Under the pieces are notes generated by a model. That model was not told where the DNA came from and searched no databases. It was given only the letters and a program-made list of their open reading frames with translations. Below are positions 17,801-25,949 of a stretch of 64,000 nucleotides of DNA, piece by piece. Both the position numbers and the translations under genes were made by a program. The first letter of the stretch is position 1. The number at the start of each line of letters is the position of its first letter. Source of the DNA: Bradyrhizobium huanghuaihaiense (lineage in GTDB: Bacteria > Pseudomonadota > Alphaproteobacteria > Rhizobiales > Xanthobacteraceae); the NCBI RefSeq assembly GCF_007830635.1, contig NZ_VLLA01000005.1:310001-374000 (forward strand), read 5' to 3'.

Positions 17801-18242
17801 CGCGCTTGCCGCTGGCGGGGGCGACGCCGCGCGCCGAGCCCCTCGTCGCGGCCGTCAGCGGAAAGACCAGAACTTGTCCACCTCCACGCTGCCTCGACGG
17901 TTGGCCCGCGGCTTGCGGATAGGTCCAGGCATAGACGCCGCCTGCGCCCTCGATCAGGACCAGCGCCCTTTCCGACGGGCCGACTTCGACCTCGATCTGC
18001 GTCGGCGTCGATGCGTCCCGTCGCAGCGCCCGCGTGCCCGGTCGCGTCGGTACCATCTCGACCTCGGCTGCGATGGTGAAGTCGGAGGCCGACAACGCGC
18101 CCTTCAGCTGATCGGCGCCATCGATCTGGCTGGCAGTCCCCCGGCGAAATCCGCGGCGCACAGGACCGTCCTGAACGATCCTGATTTCGACATCGTCGGG
18201 ACCACGAACCACGATCCCGTTCGCTACTTCCAGTTCAGCCAT
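14886..18242 (-). CDS. Alpha/beta hydrolase-CHAT protease fusion
   Basis: An 1118-residue protein with no obvious signal peptide. Residues about 1-180 are beta-rich and unassigned. Residues about 216-345 resemble an alpha/beta hydrolase (FLLMVHGTFS oxyanion strand, then nucleophile S297 in VIHSRGGLV). Residues about 345-510 may complete that domain. Residues 525-605 are a low-complexity Pro/Ser/Arg linker. The C-terminal third, about 800-1110, is a CHAT (caspase-like) domain with the dyad H967 (LHFACHGE) and C1021 (VFINACQTG). CHAT proteins are clan CD cysteine proteases, often activated by partner binding. The gene is last in a three-gene operon with a membrane protein and a second CHAT gene. 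A conditional protease joined to a lipase-like domain is inferred; substrates are unknown. Confidence 0.85.
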   Translation of the reverse strand: MAELEVANGIVVRGPDDVEIRIVQDGPVRRGFRRGTASQIDGADQLKGALSASDFTIAAEVEMVPTRPGTRALRRDASTPTQIEVEVGPSERALVLIEGAGGVYAWTYPQAAGQPSRQRGGGQVLVFPLTAATRGSARGVAPASGKRGPVLDWVSDKLIDPVRAYVLKFAARTAIDVATDYIEGDREEGIVVMAGLDPAAWTPARSARPPLPQDRPLKFLLMVHGTFSSTASGFAQLAGSDSGKTFLSKASAHYDAVLGFDHKTLTVTPRENAAALVAALQALDIPKNSSIDAVIHSRGGLVYRVAENLLAEKRPDIRLGKAVFVGCTNAGTHLAEPENWAAMIDLYTNGIMAGVRAVSFLAGGAALSPVVSQGIKTVGRFVQAFSEVAIDEGRVPGLAAMRPTSDLVRELNGAAGPLDKLAAYHAITSNFVAQIAPDKGVTKEFAEFIADRVTNRLFQLDNDLVVDTASMTSFGTRGPRLAKDATFAFGDTDDVFHTTYFATDVVPSKLGEWLGLGAARPESVPPQIDLQQPPPRRSRRGVASIAESPPESSSAAREWESPGSGSMSDTLTLRRTRSRSAPSARPPGPQQAPAAGDTPPPASTSPGSRTAACYFAAEIESHPPPKKPVPLFVTVSRQKIEAAESPASAALNAPVNVDTARAIVVEIIARKNCRVIGDTSAEIDLPRDQRAESLRFVVEGTSEGAADILVEARQGPRILASFTLAPVFVDADSKTLRKSQAGLAMAAHPDEPAVLRIYEIMEGGKVTLRFDLACVDPNIAVSESRTLPGGFSRDVYVAEIFKGIESAWLATNRLYDQFLSRLQANGIVMANELLPDKVREALWTHRDAIRAIQVISEEPFIPWELLYINDRKSGPDGKGFLAEWGLVRWLHSTPWPGPQLAMRNDRVNYVIPAYVDPGLRLEGADAERQMLAKLFGSPREVTAESIAVTGFLQKDAKECDVLHFACHGEAAQRAVMTADLLMTGAKVDGNFAQDSLSADQVKAYARFAESGPNPMVFINACQTGRAGRGIGGGVAGFVDAFLRPYSEQGAGALVGALWSVDDKLAYSFAEAFYRSLKGGDTLVDAVRAAREAAKNRKELTWLAYSVYGNPFARASDAS

Positions 18243-18318
18243 GACTTCGCCCCTGTCCAGACGGTCTGCTTCGTCGCGTCCTCGCGTGCCGCACGGGCTT
18301 TGCGAGCCCGGCGTGAAA

Positions 18319-19917
18319 TCAGGATCTGAGCTGCGTGCTCGGCTGAGACACCGGCGCCGCCCATTCGAGCCGGTTGCCGTCGAGCGCCGACGACTTCCGG
18401 ATCAGCTTGTTGGCCTCGATGTAGGCTTCCGCGGTCGAGGGCACGAGATAACCCATGACGAAGCCGAGCACGCCGAAAAGAGCGACGATGCCGGCGTAGA
18501 CCAGCCAGGAGATGTACGGCATGTTCAGACCGAAGTACCTGCTAACCAATGTGAAGCCAATGAGAACGCAGACCATGACGGACGCCATCACCACCGCATG
18601 GGCCGCGCCGTCCTTCAGCCTTGCCTCGTGATAGTCCAGTCCACCGGCCCTCAGCCGCACGTCGAGAAGAATGCTCAGAACCAGCGTATTGACCAGGAAG
18701 ACCAGAGACACCAGCGAGCTCGCCGCAAGCGGATGACCGCTTGCCAGCCAGCCGGGCGCGATCGGGATCGCGCTGTAGGTGATCCAGAGGACGACGTTGC
18801 CGAGCAGGTAGGATAGCGCGCCGAAGACGATGTAGGAACGCCAGGGCAAGGCATACAGCGAGGGACGCGCGAAATTCGTCGAGGCCTTGGGATAGATCGC
18901 AAAGAAGATCGAGATCATCACGGCGACCGCATGTGCGGCCGAGGAGAGGCCTCCGGTCAGCGAGCCGACCTCGTAATTCTTCGACAGGTTCATGAAGAAC
19001 AGCGGCGCGACAGAGACCACGAAGTCGAGCACGAAGATGATCACCAGGGGCGCAAACGGCAACGGCTGGGGAAGAACGGTCTGGTACCCGAAGCTGGAGA
19101 TCAGCTCCGTGCGGGAATCGCGCCTGTCGACCACCGACAACGTTGCCTCGGCCAATCGGCGCTGGTAGGCGACGCGCAGATCCTCGCATTCCTCGGAGAT
19201 GAAGTCGGAAATCTCGTACACCAGCTCCTCCGCGTCCAGGGCCGATACCGTGATGTCGTCCGTCAGCAGGAGGGCACGGGCCGACCGTCGCAGCATGCGC
19301 CGATATTGCCTTTCCATCTCGTCGAAGACGGCTTTCCGGGCGCGGAAGAATCTCTTGAACCGCTTGTTGCCGCGCAGCTCGACGAAACTGGTGTGGAGGG
19401 AAGCGACCTGCTTGATCATGGTCGCAGCGCCGGGCGCGAGCACCTGGTCGTCGTCGTTGAGCGCCTTCTCGATCAGCCCGGCGGGAACGCCGTAGCCTTC
19501 GAGCTCGCGCTGCAACTCCGGTCTTGCCCGCTCCGTCACCTTGATGGGCGACCGCGCGATGGCGACGATGACGGTCTCCACGGCCTGCGGGTAGCGTGCC
19601 AGCGTCTGCATCATTCTTCGCAGGAAATCGATCACCCAGCCGAGCACCGGCAAATGGGGCGTCAGCACCATGAAGGCGATCGTCGCCGGGATCGCAACGA
19701 CGAGGCCAGTTCCGCGCGACATCAGGATCGCGACGAAGAAATAGAACATCACCGCGATCGTGACGTAGGCGAAGACCGCGAAATAATAGCGATCGCGCAT
19801 CACGGCAAAGCGGATGTCCGCGGTCTCGAAAGGTGCGTGGAAGTCGATCGCGCTGACGACGCAGACCGCAATCGCACCGAGGCCGAGAGCTACGATCGAC
19901 GGGTCAAGGCCATGCAT
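18319..19917 (-). CDS. Polytopic membrane protein of unknown family in CHAT operon
   Basis: A 532-residue protein with about nine hydrophobic segments in two blocks. Three lie near the N-terminus (about 8-30, 45-67, 71-98) and about six in the C-terminal half (about 290-512). Between them is a soluble, charged, helical stretch of about 180 residues (100-280) that is probably cytoplasmic. I recognise no transport, channel or enzyme motif. It starts 10 bases after the upstream CHAT gene and ends 76 bases before the hydrolase-CHAT gene, so the three are almost certainly cotranscribed. It may anchor the CHAT proteins or be their target or effector; this is inference. Confidence 0.8.
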   Translation of the reverse strand: MHGLDPSIVALGLGAIAVCVVSAIDFHAPFETADIRFAVMRDRYYFAVFAYVTIAVMFYFFVAILMSRGTGLVVAIPATIAFMVLTPHLPVLGWVIDFLRRMMQTLARYPQAVETVIVAIARSPIKVTERARPELQRELEGYGVPAGLIEKALNDDDQVLAPGAATMIKQVASLHTSFVELRGNKRFKRFFRARKAVFDEMERQYRRMLRRSARALLLTDDITVSALDAEELVYEISDFISEECEDLRVAYQRRLAEATLSVVDRRDSRTELISSFGYQTVLPQPLPFAPLVIIFVLDFVVSVAPLFFMNLSKNYEVGSLTGGLSSAAHAVAVMISIFFAIYPKASTNFARPSLYALPWRSYIVFGALSYLLGNVVLWITYSAIPIAPGWLASGHPLAASSLVSLVFLVNTLVLSILLDVRLRAGGLDYHEARLKDGAAHAVVMASVMVCVLIGFTLVSRYFGLNMPYISWLVYAGIVALFGVLGFVMGYLVPSTAEAYIEANKLIRKSSALDGNRLEWAAPVSQPSTQLRS

Positions 19918-19927
19918 GGATGAAAAC

Positions 19928-21133
19928 TCACTCCGATCCGGCCCGGTCCACGAAAATTTCCCCGTCGAGGCCGCGCATGTACAGGACCGGCGAAATCCAT
20001 TCGGCGAATTGCCGCGCCTTCAATTCGGCCCGGGTATGCGCCAGCGCGGCCTGGATCGAAACGTTTTCCGCCAGATAGGTGTAGAACGTATCGGCGAAGG
20101 CGAGACCCATATTGTCGCTGATCTCGAACTGCATGGCGATCACGGCGGGCACGCCGCCCTGAATGAGCTCGGCGGCAGTGCTCGAGAACAGAGAGCCCGG
20201 TTCGCCCTGCGCGCCGCTGCAGGAGTTCAGGACGACGAGACTCGGCGTTTGACCGGGCTGGGTCAGGAATTCTTTCAGCGAGTCGGCATAAAGCCTTCTT
20301 CCCTTCGGCCCGCCCTCCTCCTGGACCACGATGAAGCCCATCTGCCGCTCGGGATCGTGACCGCCGTGCCCGATGAAGTGAAACAGGTCCCACCGCTTGC
20401 CTTCGTCTCCCCTCAGGAAGCGGCGGTTGAGATCCCGAGCCTTCGCCGAGGGGATCCACGACAGTTTCAGCCTCTTGCCGTCGTCCAGCTCGCTCAACGC
20501 CTTCTTGATCGCGACCTGCTCGGCATCGACCTCGATCTCGTCCAGCGGCAATCCGTTCAGGACCTTGACCCGCGCGGCCATACCCAGCATCCGTATCGGC
20601 CTTGCCGCGGCCACCCGGCGCTCCTCGCCATAGTCGTCGACGGCCCGCATGAATGGCGTGCTTTGCGACGTCGTCACGTAGAAGCGGTTCTTCTTGTCGT
20701 ACATCGTCTCCCACGGCACGTAGGCGAGCGTGGGATCGGTGACCCGCAGACGGATCAGGAACGGCTGATCGTGCTTTCGCGCCGCCTGGGAGCATTCCTG
20801 ATAGAGCTCGAGGATCTTGCGCTGAAAGATGAACTCGAAGAGCTGCGATCCGATCTCCTGCACGATCCGCTCGTCCGACCCCGAGGCCAGACCTCCGGCA
20901 GCGTCACGCAAAGCGGGTCTCGCTTCATCACCGCCACCTGTCGCGGACGCATTCGCGTTGCGCGCGGCAGCACACTGGAGAATTGCTTCCTGCAACGGCC
21001 TCAGATTCTGACGAAAGCTCGGCTTGAGCTTTTCGACTTCAATCTCGCGGCTCGATGAATTGTAGTCCGCGACGATGCGGCAATGACTTTCGCCACTATC
21101 TTCAATGGTCAGATTGAAAACGACTTTCGCCAC
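19928..21133 (-). CDS. CHAT domain protein (caspase-like)
   Basis: A 401-residue protein. The N-terminal 100 residues are variable. The CHAT domain covers about 100-395: the pre-strand motif TLAYVPWETMYD is followed by the catalytic dyad H256 (LFHFIGHGGHD) and C305 (LVVLNSCSGAQG), then the AVIAMQFEISD strand typical of the fold. No TPR repeats are present, unlike many CHAT proteins. The start is a GTG at 21133 with a GAGGG-like ribosome site. It is the first gene of the CHAT-membrane-CHAT/hydrolase operon and could be the upstream protease that senses a trigger or activates the larger CHAT fusion. Confidence 0.88.
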   Translation of the reverse strand: MAKVVFNLTIEDSGESHCRIVADYNSSSREIEVEKLKPSFRQNLRPLQEAILQCAAARNANASATGGGDEARPALRDAAGGLASGSDERIVQEIGSQLFEFIFQRKILELYQECSQAARKHDQPFLIRLRVTDPTLAYVPWETMYDKKNRFYVTTSQSTPFMRAVDDYGEERRVAAARPIRMLGMAARVKVLNGLPLDEIEVDAEQVAIKKALSELDDGKRLKLSWIPSAKARDLNRRFLRGDEGKRWDLFHFIGHGGHDPERQMGFIVVQEEGGPKGRRLYADSLKEFLTQPGQTPSLVVLNSCSGAQGEPGSLFSSTAAELIQGGVPAVIAMQFEISDNMGLAFADTFYTYLAENVSIQAALAHTRAELKARQFAEWISPVLYMRGLDGEIFVDRAGSE

Positions 21134-21620
21134 GACGCAACCCTCAGCCGCGCAACAGCCGGCGCAAAAAACTCACGCCTACTCCAAGTCTATACCGGAC
21201 AGAAAAGCGCGCAACGGGCGAATCGAGCCGGCGCTGTTCTCCGCATCTGCGGTGCCGGCATCCTGCCGGTCTGTTTTCCGTCCGGGACGCTCACCATCCA
21301 TGGCGGGCGCCCGATTGAAATCCAATCGAATGATCGTCAAAACGACGCGGAACCGGCGTTCAGGCCTGCCGCCGCGGCTTGCGCGCCCGCCGCGGCTGGC
21401 GCACCGCATTTGCGGCCATCGGCGCAGAGCGGAAGCTTGCCGGCTCCTGAGCTTTTCTAGAGCCAATTCTCCGGAGCGAATGTGAGCCGCTTCACACCTC
21501 CCGGTTTATTGATCCCGCCCGGCTTGAGCATGCTCCGGAACTCGAAAGCGTACCGCCGCTCGCCCCTGAATCAATTTGACTTTCATGTCGACCGCCAGCA
21601 TTCGACATCGCGGTCCCCGC
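21134..21620. other. Intergenic region upstream of CHAT operon
   Basis: A 487-base stretch between the GTG start of the CHAT operon and the stop of the SDR gene. It must contain the CHAT operon promoter, but I see no convincing -35/-10 pair or palindrome. The open frames here have no recognisable protein character. Confidence 0.6.
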
Positions 21621-22394
21621 TTATGCCGCTGGAAGCTCTACGCCTGTCAGCTCGTCCAGTCTGGCGATGAGGGCGTCCTGGAATGTCGGGTCGGTCGCCT
21701 CATCGGCCGGCTGCTCCTGCCGGAGGTGATGCCAGTAGCGGCCGCTGACCATCGCGGCCGGCTCTTCGCTGACGGCGAGCCAGGACTGCGTACGTTGTCC
21801 GGTGTCGAGATCCACGGGGGCACCCGCACCGCCCATTCTGGTGCGCACCCAACCGGGATCGACCGCATTGCAGAGAACGTGCGGCCAGCGCCTTGCCAGC
21901 GCGTAAGCCAGCGCGACCGCGTGCAGCTTGCTCTCGGCATAGGCCTTCCCCGCATCCCAGCTTCGCCGGGTCCAGTCGAGGTCGCGCAAAGAGCCCTCGC
22001 CGCCGCGATGCAGGCCGCTGCTGAGATAGACCAGCCGCTTCGGCCGCGCGATCAGGGCCGTCAGCATGTACGGCGCCAGCGTGTTGATCACCAGCGTGCC
22101 GGCATGGCCTTCCGCGGTCGAGCCGCGGCTCCGCTCCGTGTAGACGCCGGCATTGTGGATGATCGCATCCATGCGTCCGATCGCGTTGACCTGGTCTGCG
22201 ATGTCCTTCGTCTCGGCGGCGCTCCTGAGATCGCCGACCACGATACCTGCAGCATGCGAGGCAAAGTCCGCAACCGCCGCGGCGCGATCGGCCGATCGCG
22301 CGTGCAGCACCACGCGGTGTCCCTGATCGATCAGCGATTGCGCAGCCGCCCGGCCAAGACCATCCGTGCTGCCGGTGATGAAGACGATCGCCAT
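21621..22394 (-). CDS. SDR-family NAD(P)-dependent oxidoreductase
   Basis: A 257-residue short-chain dehydrogenase/reductase. The cofactor motif TGSTDGLGR is at residues 7-15, an NAG-type motif (IIHNAGVY) near 97, and the catalytic YxxxK is in [10 protein letters not shown] near 152-156, with the preceding serine in VYLSSG. The extended C-terminal part is like retinol-dehydrogenase/WW-oxidoreductase-type SDRs. It is last in the MFS-CMD-cupin-SDR operon, starting 11 bases after the cupin stop. The substrate cannot be predicted beyond a carbonyl or alcohol. Confidence 0.9.
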   Translation of the reverse strand: MAIVFITGSTDGLGRAAAQSLIDQGHRVVLHARSADRAAAVADFASHAAGIVVGDLRSAAETKDIADQVNAIGRMDAIIHNAGVYTERSRGSTAEGHAGTLVINTLAPYMLTALIARPKRLVYLSSGLHRGGEGSLRDLDWTRRSWDAGKAYAESKLHAVALAYALARRWPHVLCNAVDPGWVRTRMGGAGAPVDLDTGQRTQSWLAVSEEPAAMVSGRYWHHLRQEQPADEATDPTFQDALIARLDELTGVELPAA

Positions 22395-22405
22395 GCACTG
22401 CTCCG

Positions 22406-22909
22406 CTATCCCCTGCGATATTGTTCGTCGCTGACCTTCTCCATCCAGTCAACATTTTTGCCGCCCACGGATTCCTGGATGGCGATGTGGGTCATTGCCG
22501 TCGTCGGCGAGGCGCCATGCCAGTGCTTCAGTCCCGGCGGAAACCACACGACGTCGCCGGGCCGGATCTCCTCGACGGGGCCACCCTCCCGCTGCACCCA
22601 GCCGAGCCCGGCGGTGACGATCAGGGTCTGGCCGAGCGGGTGCGTATGCCAGGCGGTTCGGGCGCCCGGTTCGAATGTCACCTGACCGGCCGCCACGCGC
22701 GCGGGATCGGGTGCCTGGAACAGCGGATCGATGCGCACCGTTCCGGTGAACCAGTCGGCCGGGCCCTTCTGCGAGGGGCGCGATCCGTTTCGTTTGATGT
22801 CGATGTCCATGTCAGGTTCCTTCTGTGCTGCGGCCGCAAGCGGGCGGTGAACTCCGATCGCAGCGGCGGCGCCGCCGATCAGCGCGCCCCTGCGTGTGAC
22901 GTGAGGCAT
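22406..22909 (-). CDS. Exported cupin-domain protein
   Basis: A 167-residue single-domain cupin. Motif 1 is [20 protein letters not shown] (metal ligands H-x-H and a downstream Gln/Glu) and motif 2 is [15 protein letters not shown]. The start at 22909 gives a twin-arginine-like signal ([13 protein letters not shown]) with an AAGGAAG ribosome site. A second in-frame ATG at 22810 with its own AAGGA site would give a cytoplasmic form that starts at MDIDIKRNG. Similar small cupins beside carboxymuconolactone decarboxylase-like genes are common; some act as hydroxynitrile lyases. The operon context suggests an auxiliary redox or aromatic-type function. Confidence 0.85.
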   Translation of the reverse strand: MPHVTRRGALIGGAAAAIGVHRPLAAAAQKEPDMDIDIKRNGSRPSQKGPADWFTGTVRIDPLFQAPDPARVAAGQVTFEPGARTAWHTHPLGQTLIVTAGLGWVQREGGPVEEIRPGDVVWFPPGLKHWHGASPTTAMTHIAIQESVGGKNVDWMEKVSDEQYRRG

Positions 22910-22922
22910 GGCCCGGCTTCCT

Positions 22923-23702
22923 TCAGTGCGGACGCTTCTCGATGACGTCCTTGACGATGGGCGCTGCGGAGAACGCGTTGGGCCAGCCGGCGTAGAAGGC
23001 GAGATGCCCGAGCACCTCGCCGGCCTCCTCACGCGTCAACCCGTTATCCATCGCGCGGTTCAAATGATAGGTAATCTGCGCGACCTGGCCGGTCGCGATC
23101 AGCGCACTGACGGTGACGAGGCTGCGGTCGCGCGGCGCCAGCGCCGGCCGCAGCCAGAGATCCCGGAACAGCACGTCGGTCGTGTATTGCACGAGGCTCG
23201 GCGTGATCTGTCCGAACTGCTCGCCGACCCGGCTCGCCCGCTGCTTCTCCGCGGCTTCGTCGAGCGGAAGCTGCGGTCCCGACGCCGGCGGAAGCTGGTC
23301 GGCGCCGATGTTGCGGCTCCTGAACGCGTCCCTCGCCGCCGGGATCGCCCCCATCGCATTCGCCCAGCCGGTGTAGAAGGCCAGGTGCGTGATGATCTCG
23401 GAGATCTCGGATGGCTTCACGCCGCTGTCGAGCGCGAGACCGAGATGGGTCGGCAGCTCCACCGTCTGGTTGCGAGCAATGAGAGCCGCGACGGTGACGA
23501 TGCTGCGGTCCCGAACCGAGAGGCCCGGCCGTTTCCAGAGATCGTCCTTGAGAACCTTCTGCGCATAGCTCTCGAGTGCGGGCGCGACGGCGCGGATGTC
23601 TTCGGGCTTCAACATGAGATTGGCTCCTTGTACGTCGCTGGCGGCGGCCACGTCGCCGGCAAGCAGGCAGAACGAAAACAGGGTGACGGCGAGCAGCTTC
23701 AT
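22923..23702 (-). CDS. Exported carboxymuconolactone decarboxylase-like protein, two CMD domains
   Basis: A 259-residue protein with an N-terminal signal peptide (about 1-20, ending AAASD). It contains two tandem CMD/AhpD-like repeats: each carries the DLWxRPGLxxRDRSxVTVxALIA block, then a GLxxxExxEVxxHLAFYxGWxNA block. Single-domain CMD proteins are either gamma-carboxymuconolactone decarboxylases or AhpD-type peroxidases; no CxxC is visible, so peroxidase activity is unlikely. Its start overlaps the end of the MFS gene by 4 bases. A larger open frame extends upstream, but it is a shadow of the MFS gene. Confidence 0.87.
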   Translation of the reverse strand: MKLLAVTLFSFCLLAGDVAAASDVQGANLMLKPEDIRAVAPALESYAQKVLKDDLWKRPGLSVRDRSIVTVAALIARNQTVELPTHLGLALDSGVKPSEISEIITHLAFYTGWANAMGAIPAARDAFRSRNIGADQLPPASGPQLPLDEAAEKQRASRVGEQFGQITPSLVQYTTDVLFRDLWLRPALAPRDRSLVTVSALIATGQVAQITYHLNRAMDNGLTREEAGEVLGHLAFYAGWPNAFSAAPIVKDVIEKRPH

Positions 23703-24907
23703 TGCGGGGATCCTTCCAATGTTGCGGGGTGCACGATCAGCCACCAGGCGACGAGCGCGGCGCAGAGCACGGTCATGGCGCTGACGAGGAACACGGTGTT
23801 GAGCCGCGCGCCGGTCGCGATCAATCCGAGCGCAGGGCTTGCGAGCCCTTGCGCAAGGTCCAGGAAGGCGGTGTAGGCGCCCATGGCGAGGCCGCGGCTC
23901 TGCGCGGGAACGCGGCGCACGGCTTCGACGCCGAAGCCGGGATACACCAGCGAGAAGCCGAAGCCGGTCAGCGCCGCGCCGGCGAGCGCCATCTCGGGCC
24001 GGGCAGCAAGCCAGATCAGCGCCTGCCCGACCGCTTCGATCAGCGCGCAGACCAGCGCGACCTTTGCGCCGCCGACCGCATCGGCCACATGACTGAAGAA
24101 CACCCGTGCCAGGATGAAGGCGACAGCGTAGGCGCTGTAGGCGAGCCAGCCGTCGGCCCATCCGCGGTTCGCGAACAGCAGGGCGACGAACGTCGTCACC
24201 GCGCCGAACCCGACGCTGCCGAGTGCCGAGCCGAAACCCGGCACCCATACCGAGCCGACGACCTGAACGAGCGAGAGACGCGCCTGGTGCACCGGCGCCA
24301 CCGCGGGAAGCGGGGCGACAAGCAGCAGCGTCAACAGCGGCGCCACCGCTGTTGCGACCGCGATTGCGGCAAAACCATAGGCGGCGTAGAGCGCGGAGCC
24401 CGCGGGCGCGCCGATCGCGAAGGCCGCGAACATCGCCGACCCCACCCAGGCGATCACCTTGCCCGTGCTGCGGCCGTCGGCAAGCGCAAGTCCCCAGCTC
24501 ACGGCAGCGGTGATGACGAAGCTCTCGGCCGCCCCCAACAGCCCGCGCCCGAGCAGGAGTATCGCGACCGAGATCAATGGCGCCTGGGTCGCCCCCAGCG
24601 AAGCCAGGTACAGCAGTCCGGACACCGCGGCCGCGAGCAAGCCGACGACCACGCCACGCTTGGCGCCGCTTCTGTCCGAAAAGTGTCCCGCCCATGGCCG
24701 CGATACCAGCGAGGCCGCGAACTGACTGCCGGCGACGAGGCCGACCACGAAAGTGCCGAGGCCCAGCCCATCATGGACATGAAGCGGAAGCACCGGCATC
24801 GCAACGCCGATGACGAGGAAGGCCACGAAGACCACGCCCATGATCGGCAGCAAGGCCGCGGCCCCACGAGGCCCCGCGACCTGCTCCTGCATCGTCGTTG
24901 CCGACAT
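23699..24907 (-). CDS. MFS transporter
   Basis: A 402-residue major facilitator with twelve hydrophobic segments and the cytoplasmic loop 2-3 motif SRPWAGHFSDRSGAKRGV. It resembles the drug/arabinose efflux branch (YfcJ/YhhS-like). It is the first gene of the operon, divergent from the LysR gene at 25019, and overlaps the CMD gene by 4 bases. It probably exports a toxic or signalling compound handled by the SDR, cupin and CMD proteins. The direction and substrate are not shown by the sequence. Confidence 0.9.
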   Translation of the reverse strand: MSATTMQEQVAGPRGAAALLPIMGVVFVAFLVIGVAMPVLPLHVHDGLGLGTFVVGLVAGSQFAASLVSRPWAGHFSDRSGAKRGVVVGLLAAAVSGLLYLASLGATQAPLISVAILLLGRGLLGAAESFVITAAVSWGLALADGRSTGKVIAWVGSAMFAAFAIGAPAGSALYAAYGFAAIAVATAVAPLLTLLLVAPLPAVAPVHQARLSLVQVVGSVWVPGFGSALGSVGFGAVTTFVALLFANRGWADGWLAYSAYAVAFILARVFFSHVADAVGGAKVALVCALIEAVGQALIWLAARPEMALAGAALTGFGFSLVYPGFGVEAVRRVPAQSRGLAMGAYTAFLDLAQGLASPALGLIATGARLNTVFLVSAMTVLCAALVAWWLIVHPATLEGSPQ

Positions 24908-25001
24908 GCCTCTCTCGGCTCCTGCTTCGTGGTCTGATTGGCTGAGCCGAACCTAGAGCTTCCGCGCCCCCCTGATTAGGTGATAGATTTCGGATGCAGT
25001 C

Positions 25002-25016
25002 ATTAGCTGGGCTAAT
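25002..25016. promoter_or_regulatory. Putative LysR operator
   Basis: ATTAGC-TGG-GCTAAT is a perfect 6-base inverted repeat directly before the LysR start codon in the divergent intergenic region. A further GATTAG half-site lies about 28 bases upstream (24974). The placement fits LysR autoregulation and control of the MFS-CMD-cupin-SDR operon. Confidence 0.55.
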
Positions 25017-25018
25017 CA

Positions 25019-25918
25019 ATGAACCGGGACGACGCCGGCGATCTCCTTGCCTTCCTCGCGGTGGCCCGCGAACGCAGCTTCACCCGCGCAGCGGCAAAGC
25101 TCGGCATGACGCAGTCCGCGCTCAGCCAGATCATCCGGAACCTGGAGGAGCGGCTCGGCATGCGGCTGCTCAACCGGACGACGCGCAGCGTCACGCCGAC
25201 CCAGGCCGGCGAACGCCTGTTTGCAAGCATCGCTCCCAAATTCAGCGAGATCGACGCCGACCTCGCCGCGCTCAGCGAGCTCAGGGAGAAACCGGCCGGA
25301 ACGGTGCGGCTGACCGCGACCGAATATGCGGCATCCGAAATCGTGCTGCCGGCACTGACGAAGCTCCTTCCGAAATACCCCGACATCCATGTCGAGATCG
25401 TCATCGACTACGGTCTCACCAACATCGTGGCGCAGCAGGTCGACGCCGGCATTCGCCCCGGTGAACTCGTCGCCAAGGACATGATCGCGGTGCGCGTCAG
25501 TCCCGACCTTCGCATGGCCGTGGTCGGTTCACCCTCCTACTTCGCCGCGCGCAAGCGCCCGAGGGTTCCGCAGGATCTGACGCACCACAACTGCCTCAAC
25601 CTGCGCCTTCCGACCCATGGCGGCAGCCTGTATGCGTGGGAGTTCGAGAAGGGCGGCCGCGAACTGAATGTGCGCGTCGACGGACAGCTCGTCTTCAACA
25701 GCGCCGGCCTTCTCCTGGACGGAGCGCTCAAGGGCCTGGGCCTCGCCTATCTCACGGAGGGACATGTGCAGCCCTACCTGTCCGGCGGCAAGCTGGTCAG
25801 GGTATTGTCGGACTGGTGTCCACCGTTCTCGGGCTATCATCTGTACTATCCGAGCCGCCGCCAACCCTCGCCTGCCTTTTCGCTGCTGGTCGACGCGCTC
25901 CGCTATCGCGGGAAATAG
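25019..25918 (+). CDS. LysR-family transcriptional regulator
   Basis: A 299-residue regulator with an N-terminal winged helix-turn-helix (FLAVARERSFTRAAAKLGMT, then SALSQIIRNLEERLGMRLL) and a C-terminal effector-binding domain of the CrgA/YafC type (GLTNIVAQQVDAGIRPGE, LVRVLSDW). It is divergent from the SDR/cupin/CMD/MFS operon, which it presumably controls through the palindrome at 25002-25016. LysR regulators next to SDR/CMD clusters usually respond to electrophilic or aromatic compounds; that role here is inferred from context only. Confidence 0.92.
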   Translation: MNRDDAGDLLAFLAVARERSFTRAAAKLGMTQSALSQIIRNLEERLGMRLLNRTTRSVTPTQAGERLFASIAPKFSEIDADLAALSELREKPAGTVRLTATEYAASEIVLPALTKLLPKYPDIHVEIVIDYGLTNIVAQQVDAGIRPGELVAKDMIAVRVSPDLRMAVVGSPSYFAARKRPRVPQDLTHHNCLNLRLPTHGGSLYAWEFEKGGRELNVRVDGQLVFNSAGLLLDGALKGLGLAYLTEGHVQPYLSGGKLVRVLSDWCPPFSGYHLYYPSRRQPSPAFSLLVDALRYRGK

Positions 25919-25949
25919 CAGACGCTTGCGTGCCCTGCGCCAAGAGGCC

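Noticed and set aside
14886..21133. Type III CRISPR-associated TPR-CHAT (Craspase) system
   Set aside because: Neither CHAT protein has TPR repeats and no cas gene or repeat array is present nearby.
23702..24937. 411-residue plus-strand frame opposite the MFS gene
   Set aside because: Antisense to a clear twelve-helix transporter; composition is Arg/Gly/Glu-rich without structure.
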